Of a stretch of 64,000 nt of DNA, positions 8,779-17,804 are shown piece after piece (the stretch's first letter is position 1; each line of letters starts with the position of its first letter). The DNA is taken from positions 1 through 64,000 of the forward strand of contig CACWNQ010000012.1 in the NCBI GenBank assembly GCA_902762385.1, written 5' to 3'. The notes under the pieces are model-generated. The model was not told where the DNA came from and made no database searches. It saw only the letters and a program-made list of their open reading frames with translations. Position numbers and translations under genes: made by a program. This DNA comes from an uncultured Bacteroidales bacterium (GTDB lineage Bacteria; Bacteroidota; Bacteroidia; Bacteroidales; Muribaculaceae).

Positions 8779-9351
8779 ATGAAAAAAGACAATAAAAAAC
8801 GTAGACTTGCACTTGGAGCAGTAGTGGCGGCAGGCGTTACTACTGGGGCTATGGCAGCAACGCCATCACCCGATGCTACCAGTCAGGACATCAAGCCCGA
8901 CACCGAGCTCACTGCTGCCGATGAGGTAAGAATTGATGGGCAGAGTGTTGACTTCGACGAACTTATGGCTCAATTGCCACCACGGGTAAGAGACAACAGA
9001 GTAAGGCTGATGTATGGAGTGCGGCCCAAAGTTTATGGTGGCCCCCCACGTGTTCCTAAAAAGCCTGTAACTGCTCCTGATACCATCTATAGCCACGTTA
9101 TCGACTTGGCAGCTAAGCAAGCTAAGCTTAATACTTGGCAAGTTAAGCCTATGTCAAACCTGACAACCGACTTGGGCCTTGACTCGCTTGGAGTTGTGGA
9201 ACTTATGACTGCTGTAGAGAAGAAGTTTAACGTCGTGATTCCCGAGGAGACTATCAATTCAATTAAAACAGTAAAAGACATTATTGATTTTGTAAGGAAC
9301 TCAAAAGAGAATTCTAAAAACCAACCAGAAAATATCTCTGAGCGACAATAA
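8779..9351 (+). CDS. signal-peptide protein with Tyr-Gly motifs and a C-terminal acyl-carrier domain
   Basis: 190 residues in three parts. Residues 1-27 look like a Sec signal peptide or anchor (KKRR then a hydrophobic stretch ending in AMA), with no lipobox Cys. Residues 28-100 are low in hydrophobics and contain two Tyr-Gly motifs near prolines, at about 79-83 (YGVRP) and 86-90 (YGGPP), followed by a PKKP segment. Residues 100-173 are an acyl-carrier domain with DLGLDSLGVVELM, where Ser136 is the expected phosphopantetheine site, and the helix IPEETINSIKTVKDIIDFV. Its position right behind a radical SAM/SPASM gene suggests it is the substrate. An exported ACP is odd because carrier priming normally occurs in the cytosol. 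No known function can be assigned. Confidence 0.8.
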   Translation: MKKDNKKRRLALGAVVAAGVTTGAMAATPSPDATSQDIKPDTELTAADEVRIDGQSVDFDELMAQLPPRVRDNRVRLMYGVRPKVYGGPPRVPKKPVTAPDTIYSHVIDLAAKQAKLNTWQVKPMSNLTTDLGLDSLGVVELMTAVEKKFNVVIPEETINSIKTVKDIIDFVRNSKENSKNQPENISERQ

Positions 9352-9430
9352 CCTTGATGTGGTTGTTGGGGAATAAGTGCGCATCAATTGTTGGGTACAA
9401 TTTTAGCACAATTGTTACGTTTATAAGTAT

Positions 9431-10774
9431 ATGAAGAATGCTAAATATCTTTTAATGGCTATTTTGGCCATGGGCGTGTCATCAGCAATGGCACAGGTTA
9501 GCTTTGAAGGTAATGAAAAACCAGTATATGTGGAAGGGAAATCTTCCAATACTGGCGATATGGCTGTTTATGTGCTATACTCGGCACAGGGAGTGTCGAT
9601 GCATTACACAGCCAGCATTGACCCCGACAATGTAAGTTGGCAGGAAATTGTCATCAACGATTTGGGCGAAAGGGTTTATAACGATATTGAGGTCGCTCAC
9701 AATGGCAATGTGACTTCTTTAGCTCAAGTGAAGACCGATCAAGGCTACATCATCAAGGAAGGGGATTCTAAAACAACCTATTTGTGGGTAATCGACTATA
9801 GTAAATACCGTCTTCACATCATCAGCGCATCTGTCGACCAAGCAGAGAGTGATTGTGGAACGGCTATTTTGCACGTAGAAGGCACAGGACCAGAGATTAA
9901 GTATGATGGAACAAAGACTCTTGACCGTGAAATAAAAGTGACTTACAACACTCTCTCGTGGGATAGCGATAATACTGAATGGTTCGAGGATCCAGTGGTT
10001 GAAAAAGAGAAGTACTTGAAGAGCACCATTGCTGTGCCTGCTCCTTATTGTGACACGAGATTTACTGTCAGCGGAGACAAATTTCTTGAATTCTGGAAGG
10101 AGAAGGAGAGTAAATCGACCGAAACTTACTCAACTAAGGCAATCAATGTTGAGGTTACAGCTGTTCAGGAAGAACGTAAAAATGACAATGAACAGCAGAA
10201 CCCAAACTCAGCCCTAGGTGGTTCAGCTCCAGCCACAATAACATTCACTGCCCATTGCACCGATGCTGTTACTTATAAAGAGTGGCAAGTGAGTGATAAC
10301 CTTGATTTTAACTACCTCTTGATGAACTTCTCACAAGATGAGGTAGTCTATACATTTGAAGAAGCGGGAACAACCTATTGGAGATTCTATGGTGCCAATA
10401 GTGATGGCTCATGCGAGTACTTTAGCGACCCTATCACGGTTAACATTGGTGAGAGCGTGCTGATGTGTCCTAACTTCTTCTCTCCAGGAACAACCGAGGG
10501 AGCGAACGACGTGTGGAAGGTTTCTTACAAGTCAATTGTTGAGTTCCACTGCTGGATTTACAACCGTTGGGGTAACCTTATTAAAGAGTTTACCGATCCC
10601 GCCGACGGGTGGGATGGTACCTATGGTGGTAAGCAGGTGAAAGCGGGAGTTTACTTCTATGTCATTAAGGCCAAAGGCAGCGATGGCAAGGACTATAAGC
10701 TTAGTGGCGATATCAATATCTTGCGCTATAAGAGGAACGAAATTAATACCGGCATCGATGATCCTGATATGTAG
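9431..10774 (+). CDS. secreted protein with type B T9SS sorting domain
   Basis: 447 residues. A signal peptide (MKNAKYLLMAILAMG, cleaved after AMA) starts the protein. Residues about 25-340 are a beta-rich, surface-type region that I do not recognise. The last 90 residues are the gliding-motility-associated C-terminal domain (CHU_C family): CPNFFSPG, FHCWIYNRWGNLIKEF, DGWDGTYGGKQVKAGVYFYVIKA. That domain directs type IX export to the cell surface. It follows the radical SAM/ACP pair by 79 nt; whether it belongs to that operon is not clear because neither a terminator nor a strong promoter is visible between them. Confidence 0.88.
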   Translation: MKNAKYLLMAILAMGVSSAMAQVSFEGNEKPVYVEGKSSNTGDMAVYVLYSAQGVSMHYTASIDPDNVSWQEIVINDLGERVYNDIEVAHNGNVTSLAQVKTDQGYIIKEGDSKTTYLWVIDYSKYRLHIISASVDQAESDCGTAILHVEGTGPEIKYDGTKTLDREIKVTYNTLSWDSDNTEWFEDPVVEKEKYLKSTIAVPAPYCDTRFTVSGDKFLEFWKEKESKSTETYSTKAINVEVTAVQEERKNDNEQQNPNSALGGSAPATITFTAHCTDAVTYKEWQVSDNLDFNYLLMNFSQDEVVYTFEEAGTTYWRFYGANSDGSCEYFSDPITVNIGESVLMCPNFFSPGTTEGANDVWKVSYKSIVEFHCWIYNRWGNLIKEFTDPADGWDGTYGGKQVKAGVYFYVIKAKGSDGKDYKLSGDINILRYKRNEINTGIDDPDM

Positions 10775-10870
10775 ACAAGTGATGCGATGAACTGCACATG
10801 ATTGTGAAGTAACAATTGCTGATTATTGTCTGCTCATTCCCTTATTTACACAAACTATCAATACAATAAT

Positions 10871-11815
10871 ATGAAACTTGTAATTAGAGTATTTGCGATA
10901 ATTTCTTTACTGTGTGCAACTTCTTTGACAGCTGTGGCGCAAAGGATTGGCGATGCGCCTTTCATTCACATCAGTGTGCCCGACATACCTCAGTCGATCA
11001 ACTTCTGTGGCGACAAAGTTAGTTTCGACCGAATTGATATGGCCGAGCGTCTTGACCGCGAACTCACAGGTACCATATATGGTCAGACTCTCACTTCGTT
11101 AATCATTAAGAGGGCAAACCGCTATTTCCCACGACTTATTGAGATTCTAAAGGAAAACAACATGCCCGAAGACCTAATTTACCTTGCTGTGGCTGAAAGC
11201 TCGCTCGACATTAATGCTCTGTCGCCTGCTAGCGCAGCTGGAATATGGCAATTCATGCCATCAACGGGTAAGCAGTATGGGCTTGAGGTTAATGATTATG
11301 TCGATGAGCGTTATGATCCTGAGAAAGAAACGGTTGCTGCATGTAAGTACTTACGTAATGCTTACTCTAAATATGGCAATTGGGCTACCGTGTGCGCTAG
11401 TTATAATGCTGGCCCTGCCCGCATCTCGAATGAACTCTCAAATCAAGGCGTTAGCACCTCGTTCGACCTTAGGTTAGTGAGCGAGACTTCGCGCTATGTG
11501 TTCAGGATAATGGCTTATAAGATTTTCCTTGAAAACCCTAGGCGTTACGGTTACAGGCTACATGCCAATCAACTTTATCAGCCCATCGACTATGATGTGA
11601 TAACCGTCAATACGCCTGTCGATAATTGGACTACTTGGGCTAAGGAACACGGTATCACCTATGCTCAGTTGCGCGATGCAAACCCTTGGATTCGCAGCAA
11701 TAAGTTGCCTAATGCTTCGGGCAAATATTATGAGGTAAGAGTGCCCAAGCGCAACTCTCTCTATCGCAGCACTGCCGGCAATAAGGTGTATAATAACAAT
11801 TGGGTAATTGACTAA
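10871..11815 (+). CDS. membrane or periplasmic lytic transglycosylase (MltD/SLT type)
   Basis: 314 residues from ATG 10871; an upstream in-frame start at 10826 would add 15 residues before the signal peptide and is rejected. After the signal peptide (ending near TAVAQ) comes the SLT/lysozyme-like domain: YLAVAESSLD with the catalytic Glu, SPASAAGIWQFMPSTG, and later VCASYNAGP. It cleaves peptidoglycan glycan strands to give 1,6-anhydro ends. The last 70 residues (VDNWTTWAKEHGITYAQLRDAN) look like one divergent LysM repeat that would bind peptidoglycan. It is followed by uvrA after 22 nt. Confidence 0.9.
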   Translation: MKLVIRVFAIISLLCATSLTAVAQRIGDAPFIHISVPDIPQSINFCGDKVSFDRIDMAERLDRELTGTIYGQTLTSLIIKRANRYFPRLIEILKENNMPEDLIYLAVAESSLDINALSPASAAGIWQFMPSTGKQYGLEVNDYVDERYDPEKETVAACKYLRNAYSKYGNWATVCASYNAGPARISNELSNQGVSTSFDLRLVSETSRYVFRIMAYKIFLENPRRYGYRLHANQLYQPIDYDVITVNTPVDNWTTWAKEHGITYAQLRDANPWIRSNKLPNASGKYYEVRVPKRNSLYRSTAGNKVYNNNWVID

Positions 11816-11837
11816 ATAGGAATATTTGCCAGTCGAG

Positions 11838-14678
11838 ATGAAGTTTAAAGGAAAGGATGTGGACTGTGTCTCGGTGCTAGGAGCAAGAGTACACAATCTC
11901 AAGAACATAGATGTCGACTTGCCGCACTATAAGCTCAGTGTGATTACTGGGCTCAGTGGTAGCGGAAAATCGTCGTTGGCTTTCGACACTATCTTTGCCG
12001 AGGGGCAGCGGCGTTATCTAGAGACATTCTCTTCCTATGCCCGTAATATGCTAGGCGTACTTGAGCGTCCTGATGTCGATAAGATATCTGGACTTAGCCC
12101 TGTGATTTCTATAGGCCAGAAGACCATCAACAAGAATCCTCGTTCCACCGTTGGAACCGTGACCGAGGTATATGATTATCTGCGACTGCTCTATGCCCGT
12201 GCAAGCGATGCCTATAGTTATCTGTCGGGTGAAAAGATGGTGAAATACTCGCTCGATAAGATTCTTAGTCTTATTCTCTCGCGATTTGACGGTAAGAAAA
12301 TATATCTTCTTGCGCCGTTGGTGAAAAACCGCAAGGGTCACTATAAAGACCTTTTCGAGCAGTTGCGCAAGAAAGGGTACCTGCGAGTAAGGGTGGATGG
12401 TGAATTGCGTGAAATCACTTTCGGCATGAAGCTTGACCGTTATCGCAATCATGATGTGGAACTGGTGGTCGATAGGTTGAAGGTGGCCGCTAAGGATGAA
12501 GCACGATTGCGCGATACCATCAACACTTGCTTCAAGCAAGGCGATGGCCAGTTAATTGTGATGGATGCCGATAGTGGCACTATCGAGCACTATAGCCGTT
12601 CGCTTATGGATCCTGCTACAGGACTGTCATATGCCGAGCCTGCTCCACACAGTTTCTCGTTTAATTCACCTCAGGGTGCATGTCACAAGTGCAAAGGGCT
12701 TGGATATGTCAACATTATCGATAAAGATAAGATAATGCCCGACCCATCGCTATCTATTCGCAATGGTGGCATTACAACGCTTGGGAAATACAAGAATTCA
12801 CTGATATTCTGGCAGATTCAGGCCATATGTGAAAAATATGGTGCCTCGCTCGACACACCGCTCAATGAACTCCCCGAAGAGGCAATCGACGATATCATGA
12901 ATGGCACCGATGAGCGCCTCAACATCAAGAATGAGACCATGAGCACCAGCAACTATTTCCTATCTTATGATGGACTGGTGAAGTATATCGAAATGCAGCA
13001 AAGCGAGAATGCTACTGCTAAGGCACAGAAGTGGGCAGGACAGTTTTTTTCGCGTTCAGTGTGTCCCGAGTGCCATGGCGACCGCTTGAATAAGGTTGCG
13101 CTTCATTTTAGGTTGGCTGGAAAGAACATAGCCGAACTCGCTAGAATGGATATTGCAGAACTCAAGGAGTGGATGCTTGACTTGCACAACCGCTTGCCTG
13201 AGCGCCAATGGGCAATTGCCGAGGAGGTGGTTAAGGAAATCAACAGCCGCCTCTCGTTTATGCTTGATGTGGGTCTCGACTATGTGTCGCTTAACCGTAG
13301 CAGTGCTTCGCTCTCGGGAGGTGAAAGTCAGCGCATAAGGCTTGCTACTCAGATAGGGTCGCAACTTGTTAACGTGCTTTACATTCTTGATGAACCTAGC
13401 ATCGGATTGCATCAGCGCGACAATCAGCGGCTTATCGACTCGCTAAAGCACTTGCGTGACGACGGTAACACTGTGCTCGTTGTGGAGCATGACCGTGACA
13501 TGATGCTCGAGGCCGACTATGTGGTAGATATTGGGCCAAAGGCTGGACGACGTGGTGGAAATGTGGTTTTCAGTGGCATGCCGGCACAATTGTTAAAGGC
13601 CGATACCATTACAGCACGATATCTTAATGGTAGTGAGAAGATTGAGATTCCTGTAAAGCGTCGTGAGGGCAATGGCAAGTTCATCACGTTGCGAGGTTGT
13701 TGCGGAAACAACTTGAAGAATGTGGATGTTTCTATACCTCTAGGAACGCTATTGTGTGTAACTGGTGTGAGTGGCAGTGGAAAGTCATCGCTTGTAAATG
13801 CCACGCTGCAGCCCATCTTGAGTCAGCGATTTTATCGCTCGCTAACCGAACCGTTACCTTATGGTTCAGTCGAGGGTCTGGAGAATGTCGACAAGGTGGT
13901 TACTGTCGATCAGTCGCCATTGGGACGAACACCTCGTTCTAATGCTGCAACCTATACCAATATTTTTACCGACATACGCAATCTCTTTGTCAATCTGCCT
14001 GAGGCGAAGATTCGTGGCTACAAGCCTGGCCGATTCTCGTTCAACACTAGTGGTGGCAGATGCGAGGTGTGCAAAGGTAATGGTTACAAGACTGTAGAGA
14101 TGAACTTCTTGCCCGATGTGCTGGTTCCATGCGAGGCTTGTGGTGGCAAGCGATATAACCGTGAAACACTTGAAGTGAAGTTCAAGGGTAAGTCAATTGC
14201 CGATGTGCTTGATATGACCATTAATCAGGCAGTAGAGTTTTTTGAAGCAGTGCCTAACATTTTGCACAAGATTAAGGTGCTACAAGATGTGGGACTGGGC
14301 TATATCAAACTTGGTCAGCCTTCAAGCACACTCTCGGGTGGTGAAAGCCAGCGAGTAAAATTGGCTGCCGAACTTTCAAAGAAAGACACTGGAAAGACTC
14401 TATACATCCTTGATGAGCCAACCACTGGACTGCATTTCGAGGATATCAAGATTTTGCTTGGTGTTCTTAACCGTCTTGTAGATAAAGGAAACACCGTTAT
14501 AGTGATTGAGCACAATATGGACGTAATCAAGTGTGCCGACTATGTCATCGACCTTGGTCCCGAAGGGGGTAGGGGAGGTGGCGAGTTAGTAGCTGCAGGC
14601 ACTCCTGAACAAGTGGCTCAGTCCACTACATCTATAACCGCAAAATACCTTAAAAATGAACTTAAAGTCGATGAATAG
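11838..14678 (+). CDS. uvrA: excinuclease ABC subunit A
   Basis: 946 residues from ATG 11838 (a TTG 12 nt earlier is in frame but unlikely). UvrA dimerises with UvrB, scans DNA for bulky lesions and starts nucleotide excision repair. Two ABC ATPase halves are complete: Walker A GLSGSGKSS near residue 35 and GVSGSGKSS near 650, each followed by the signature LSGGESQR and a Walker B ILDEP. Zinc-binding pairs are present (CHKC with CPEC in the first half, CEVC with CEAC in the second). Length and order match canonical UvrA. Its 3' end overlaps the start of the next gene by a few bases. Confidence 0.97.
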   Translation: MKFKGKDVDCVSVLGARVHNLKNIDVDLPHYKLSVITGLSGSGKSSLAFDTIFAEGQRRYLETFSSYARNMLGVLERPDVDKISGLSPVISIGQKTINKNPRSTVGTVTEVYDYLRLLYARASDAYSYLSGEKMVKYSLDKILSLILSRFDGKKIYLLAPLVKNRKGHYKDLFEQLRKKGYLRVRVDGELREITFGMKLDRYRNHDVELVVDRLKVAAKDEARLRDTINTCFKQGDGQLIVMDADSGTIEHYSRSLMDPATGLSYAEPAPHSFSFNSPQGACHKCKGLGYVNIIDKDKIMPDPSLSIRNGGITTLGKYKNSLIFWQIQAICEKYGASLDTPLNELPEEAIDDIMNGTDERLNIKNETMSTSNYFLSYDGLVKYIEMQQSENATAKAQKWAGQFFSRSVCPECHGDRLNKVALHFRLAGKNIAELARMDIAELKEWMLDLHNRLPERQWAIAEEVVKEINSRLSFMLDVGLDYVSLNRSSASLSGGESQRIRLATQIGSQLVNVLYILDEPSIGLHQRDNQRLIDSLKHLRDDGNTVLVVEHDRDMMLEADYVVDIGPKAGRRGGNVVFSGMPAQLLKADTITARYLNGSEKIEIPVKRREGNGKFITLRGCCGNNLKNVDVSIPLGTLLCVTGVSGSGKSSLVNATLQPILSQRFYRSLTEPLPYGSVEGLENVDKVVTVDQSPLGRTPRSNAATYTNIFTDIRNLFVNLPEAKIRGYKPGRFSFNTSGGRCEVCKGNGYKTVEMNFLPDVLVPCEACGGKRYNRETLEVKFKGKSIADVLDMTINQAVEFFEAVPNILHKIKVLQDVGLGYIKLGQPSSTLSGGESQRVKLAAELSKKDTGKTLYILDEPTTGLHFEDIKILLGVLNRLVDKGNTVIVIEHNMDVIKCADYVIDLGPEGGRGGGELVAAGTPEQVAQSTTSITAKYLKNELKVDE

Positions 14679-15354
14679 AATTAGACACATATTCACGGTA
14701 CTGCTGGTGGCGCTGGCAGTCATGATAAGTTTCGATGCATCCTCAGAGGGGCGCATTAGGCGAATCACACAGGGTATCTTCCTTTACAGCAATTGGGATG
14801 CACCTCACCTTACTCTCGACACGTGTCTCGACATGACAATTACCGAGGCTAGAATACCCGACAATGTCACTTGGTACGGGCGCAAATATCCTGTAGTCGA
14901 GATTGGTCCTGGTGCCTTTCGTGGTTGTCGAAACCTTATGGTTTTAGATTTGGGAAATAATGCTGGTGGATTCTTGAAAGGGGCTTTACTCGATTGCCCT
15001 AATCTTAGAGTCATAAAGACGGGTCGTTGTGAACCTCCAGAATTGAATAGTAAGCATCCTTTCTATGGTTGCACATGGGATGAGGTGATTGAACCTTACC
15101 ACACACTCTCCACCATAATTGTGGTGCCCGAAGGATGTGAGGAAGCCTATCGCAAAGCACCGGGATGGAAGGAGTTTAAAGTCATCCAGTCACACATGCC
15201 CGATGGCAGCGAACTGAAGATGGATGAAATCGACGTGCAAATCAATAATTTGGAGAGTGAGTTGAGGAAAACTCAAGAGAAAGAGCAGCGACTACTAATT
15301 GAAATTGAAGCGTTGCAACGAGCTCGTGCTACTTATCATCAACAACACCAGTAA
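14671..15354 (+). CDS. short exported LRR_5-like protein with C-terminal coiled coil
   Basis: 227 residues from ATG 14671, which overlaps the uvrA stop by 8 nt; ATG 14656 is an alternative that adds five residues. A signal peptide or anchor spans residues 1-27. The middle has one BspA-like LRR unit (GAFRGCRNLMVLDLGNN) and the usual cap phrase VVPEGCEEAYRKAPGWKEFKVI. The last 50 residues are a charged coiled coil (ESELRKTQEKEQRLLIEIEAL). The gene end overlaps the oppositely oriented kinase gene by 26 bp. No enzymatic motif; function unknown, possibly a periplasmic or surface binding protein. Confidence 0.75.
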   Translation: MNRIRHIFTVLLVALAVMISFDASSEGRIRRITQGIFLYSNWDAPHLTLDTCLDMTITEARIPDNVTWYGRKYPVVEIGPGAFRGCRNLMVLDLGNNAGGFLKGALLDCPNLRVIKTGRCEPPELNSKHPFYGCTWDEVIEPYHTLSTIIVVPEGCEEAYRKAPGWKEFKVIQSHMPDGSELKMDEIDVQINNLESELRKTQEKEQRLLIEIEALQRARATYHQQHQ

Positions 15355-16684
15355 ATCCACCCACTTTATCTAACTTCTTGCGAATTTGACTTTCGTAATT
15401 GTTGCAGTGCTCTTTTAGGGCATATTCTATCTCGGCTAGTTCTTTGCTAGTGAACTTGTTGCGAATGTTGTTCATGTATTCAGGAATCTTTTTTTCGCCC
15501 TGAACAGTCTGGTAATGCCAGTCAATCCACACATATTTGCTGTCGCTCACTGTGTCGGCGTGCTGCTTGATGTGAGTTGCACCATTGGTGGCATCAATGA
15601 TTTTCAGTCCTTCAGCTATGGCTTCATCAACTTTTCGCTCACGCGCCTCGAGTTCTTTTTGGGCATCGCGTAGCTGATTATTGGCGATGTTGAGCTGACT
15701 AATTGTATCATTAAGTCCCCCCAAGTGGCTGCGCAGACTGTCTTGACTCAGTTGGCTCTGTTCCATTTGGTCAGCAGTTTGGTTAAGTGCATTACGCAGT
15801 GAATCCACTTGTTGCCGGGCTTGGTTATCCTTCACATATATTCTACTTGGATCCTTTTGGTTAAAATGAACGGCAAGAATGGCTGTGGTGGCTAGAATAG
15901 CTGCCAGACCTAATGCGGCTGATCCAATTGCTAATGTGCGGCGTCGTGATTCACGGCGTTGAAGGTCGGCTTTCAGCTCTTCGATGCTCTGGTAGCGCTC
16001 GGCGATAGGCAACAAGCAATGCGCTATAGGTGCTTTATAGTGGCGTCCGAGATTCATTTCACGTAGCACTAATCCAAGGCTGTAAATGTCGTTACGCACA
16101 TCGGGTTTACTGGTCGAAGCCTGCTCAGGGGCCATGTATTGCTCAGTACCTGCTGGTTGCTTGAGAATGGCATGCACATCGGTGTCGGCAAGTCCGAAAT
16201 CGATAATCTTAACGTTTTTGCCGTTGCTTGTCACCATGATGTTGCTAGGCTTGATATCGCGATGTGCTATGCCATGGCTATGGATGTGAGCTAGAGTGTC
16301 GAGTAGCTGAAGCCCCACATGTTCACGGTCGGCTTGAGAAGTGTTCCCTTCAAGCCATTGTTTCAATGTCATGCCTTCAACCCATTCCATCACAATGCAG
16401 TTGCCTAAAGGGGCAACATTCTCCATATTCACAGCCTGTACTACCCCGGGGTGTTGCAGACGCATCATGATGTCAAACTCCTTATTCTGCATCTCGCGAT
16501 ACATCTCATCGGCGGCATGCTCTGGAGCTAGAGCCTTGAGTAGATACCAACGACCATAGCGTTTCGCCCGCGCGAGCACATTATGCCCGTGCGTTCCAAG
16601 CATCTCAAGCTGCGTGAACTTGGAGTTCACCCCCTCAAAGGTGCTATCATCCTGAAATCCCGATACCGATAAGTCGTTGCTCAT
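15329..16684 (-). CDS. membrane-anchored Hanks-type Ser/Thr protein kinase
   Basis: 451 residues. The cytosolic kinase domain spans about residues 23-245: a degenerate glycine loop (LGTHGHNVLARA), the ATP-anchoring Lys50, the catalytic HRDIKPSN (Asp143), DFG at 162-164 and APEQ at 185-188, so it should be active. A single transmembrane helix lies at about 251-273. Outside it is a coiled coil (about 285-350), then a 90-residue C-terminal region of unknown fold without PASTA repeats. Target proteins are unknown. A consensus promoter ends 5 nt before the ATG, implying a leaderless message. Next methionine is too deep in the kinase fold to be the start. Confidence 0.92.
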   Translation of the reverse strand: MSNDLSVSGFQDDSTFEGVNSKFTQLEMLGTHGHNVLARAKRYGRWYLLKALAPEHAADEMYREMQNKEFDIMMRLQHPGVVQAVNMENVAPLGNCIVMEWVEGMTLKQWLEGNTSQADREHVGLQLLDTLAHIHSHGIAHRDIKPSNIMVTSNGKNVKIIDFGLADTDVHAILKQPAGTEQYMAPEQASTSKPDVRNDIYSLGLVLREMNLGRHYKAPIAHCLLPIAERYQSIEELKADLQRRESRRRTLAIGSAALGLAAILATTAILAVHFNQKDPSRIYVKDNQARQQVDSLRNALNQTADQMEQSQLSQDSLRSHLGGLNDTISQLNIANNQLRDAQKELEARERKVDEAIAEGLKIIDATNGATHIKQHADTVSDSKYVWIDWHYQTVQGEKKIPEYMNNIRNKFTSKELAEIEYALKEHCNNYESQIRKKLDKVGGFTGVVDDK

Positions 16685-16689
16685 ATTTG

Positions 16690-16721
16690 CAAAAGTACAA
16701 ATTAAATGTTATCTGACCAAA
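16690..16721 (-). promoter_or_regulatory. full consensus promoter of the kinase gene
   Basis: On the minus strand TTTG (16718-16721), a 20-nt spacer and TACTTTTG (16690-16697) match the Bacteroidota -33/-7 promoter exactly. The -7 box ends 5 nt before the ATG at 16684, so transcription would start at or within about 2 nt of the start codon. Confidence 0.8.
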
Positions 16722-17740
16722 AAGACATGAAGATTTCATTGTACTATTGTGTAGAAACAATAGATAGGTCCCGTAATTGGATTGGTCCAAAAGTCGTATT
16801 TTGAGTGTTTTCTTGATTTCTTTAACTTCGTGAGAATTGAAAATTTTTCAGCATCACGATTTCTGGGCTTAAAAAAAGTGGGGTGGGATAGGGCATGTTT
16901 CTTAGTTGACAGGATTGAGTGGCTCAGTGATGATCCTGGGCAGCTTGTTGTGTCTCATGTGACTGTCATGATATGACCTAAAGAGTGGGGTAGGAATGAC
17001 CCGAAAATAGTCCCAATAGGCATATTTCTCGTGGTTTTGAGGCCAAAAAGAATGAAAATAGGTAAATGGTAATGGTTGTAAGGCCATTATAGGCCCCTAA
17101 AAAGGGTGTTTTTGATTTTTCTGGACTGTTTTCCATGGCAATTATTTAAGTAGTGGAATATGTCATAAACTCGCTGATAATCGGTGTTTTGAGGATGTTG
17201 TGATGTGATAAAACAAGCAAATTAAGTCGTTCAGAATTCAATATCTGGGTTTGTGGTCATGAAAGGTTGGTTTTTCTGTCGAGAATTTGAGTTTTGTTTC
17301 AAAATGGTAACTTTACCATCGGATGTTTACCAAACCGAACTGATTGGAAAGTGGGTGGTTTTACAAACGTGAATCAGAAATTTAGTCATATAAAATCTAA
17401 ATTATACCACAAGGATACAGTGTTGTTTTTGTAATTTACGTTTTTAAAGTTTGCAAATAGAAATAAAATAGCATTTAACAATTATTTACAATCCATGTAT
17501 TTGTGTGTAAATCAGGGATTTAGTTGTGGGTAAATGTGGTGTTTATTGACCTTTTTCGACATTTTGGGGATATTTGTAAATTTTATATAGAAATTATAAA
17601 TGTAAAATGTTGATATAATGCAGAATAAATGAATAACGTTAAACCATTTATTTAATATCATTTCTTTAATATAGAAATTTGCAATCTAGCTGGTGCTTTT
17701 TGAAAATTAAAATGTAAATTCTAAGATTTATGTTTAAAAA
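16722..17740. other. 1-kb A/T-rich stretch without a credible gene
   Basis: Only chance reading frames occur here (65 and 61 codons in opposite orientations near 16780-17090), with no family resemblance. Two segments near 16874-16915 and 16980-17040 share scattered words (GTGGGGT-GG/AGGA, then ATAGG-CAT-TTTCT) and may be a degenerate duplication. The right half is very A/T-rich. No tRNA, rRNA, tmRNA or RNase P signature was recognised. It could be decayed DNA, a large regulatory region or an unrecognised RNA. Confidence 0.5.
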
Positions 17741-17772
17741 TTTGTTTTTTTCAATACCTTGTTCTAAATTTG
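17741..17772 (+). promoter_or_regulatory. full consensus promoter of the HTH regulator gene
   Basis: TTTG at 17741-17744, a 20-nt spacer and TAAATTTG at 17765-17772. The predicted start near 17776 lies about 30 nt before ATG 17805 and after the longer in-frame ATG at 17730, which decides the start in favour of 17805. Confidence 0.85.
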
Positions 17773-17804
17773 CAAACGAAAAGTTTGTGATTGTTAATAG
17801 CAAA

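Noticed and set aside
9352..9430. Terminator or promoter separating the ACP-like gene from the T9SS cargo gene
   Set aside because: Only a weak TACGTTTA (-7-like) and imperfect CAATTGTT repeats are seen; not enough to call either.
16782..17087. Two short opposing reading frames (about 60 codons each) upstream of the HTH gene
   Set aside because: No ribosome-binding context, no family resemblance, and they overlap each other; the region looks non-coding.
17730..17804. Longer start for the HTH regulator at 17730
   Set aside because: It would begin upstream of the exact TTTG-N20-TAAATTTG promoter; the HTH domain starts right after ATG 17805.
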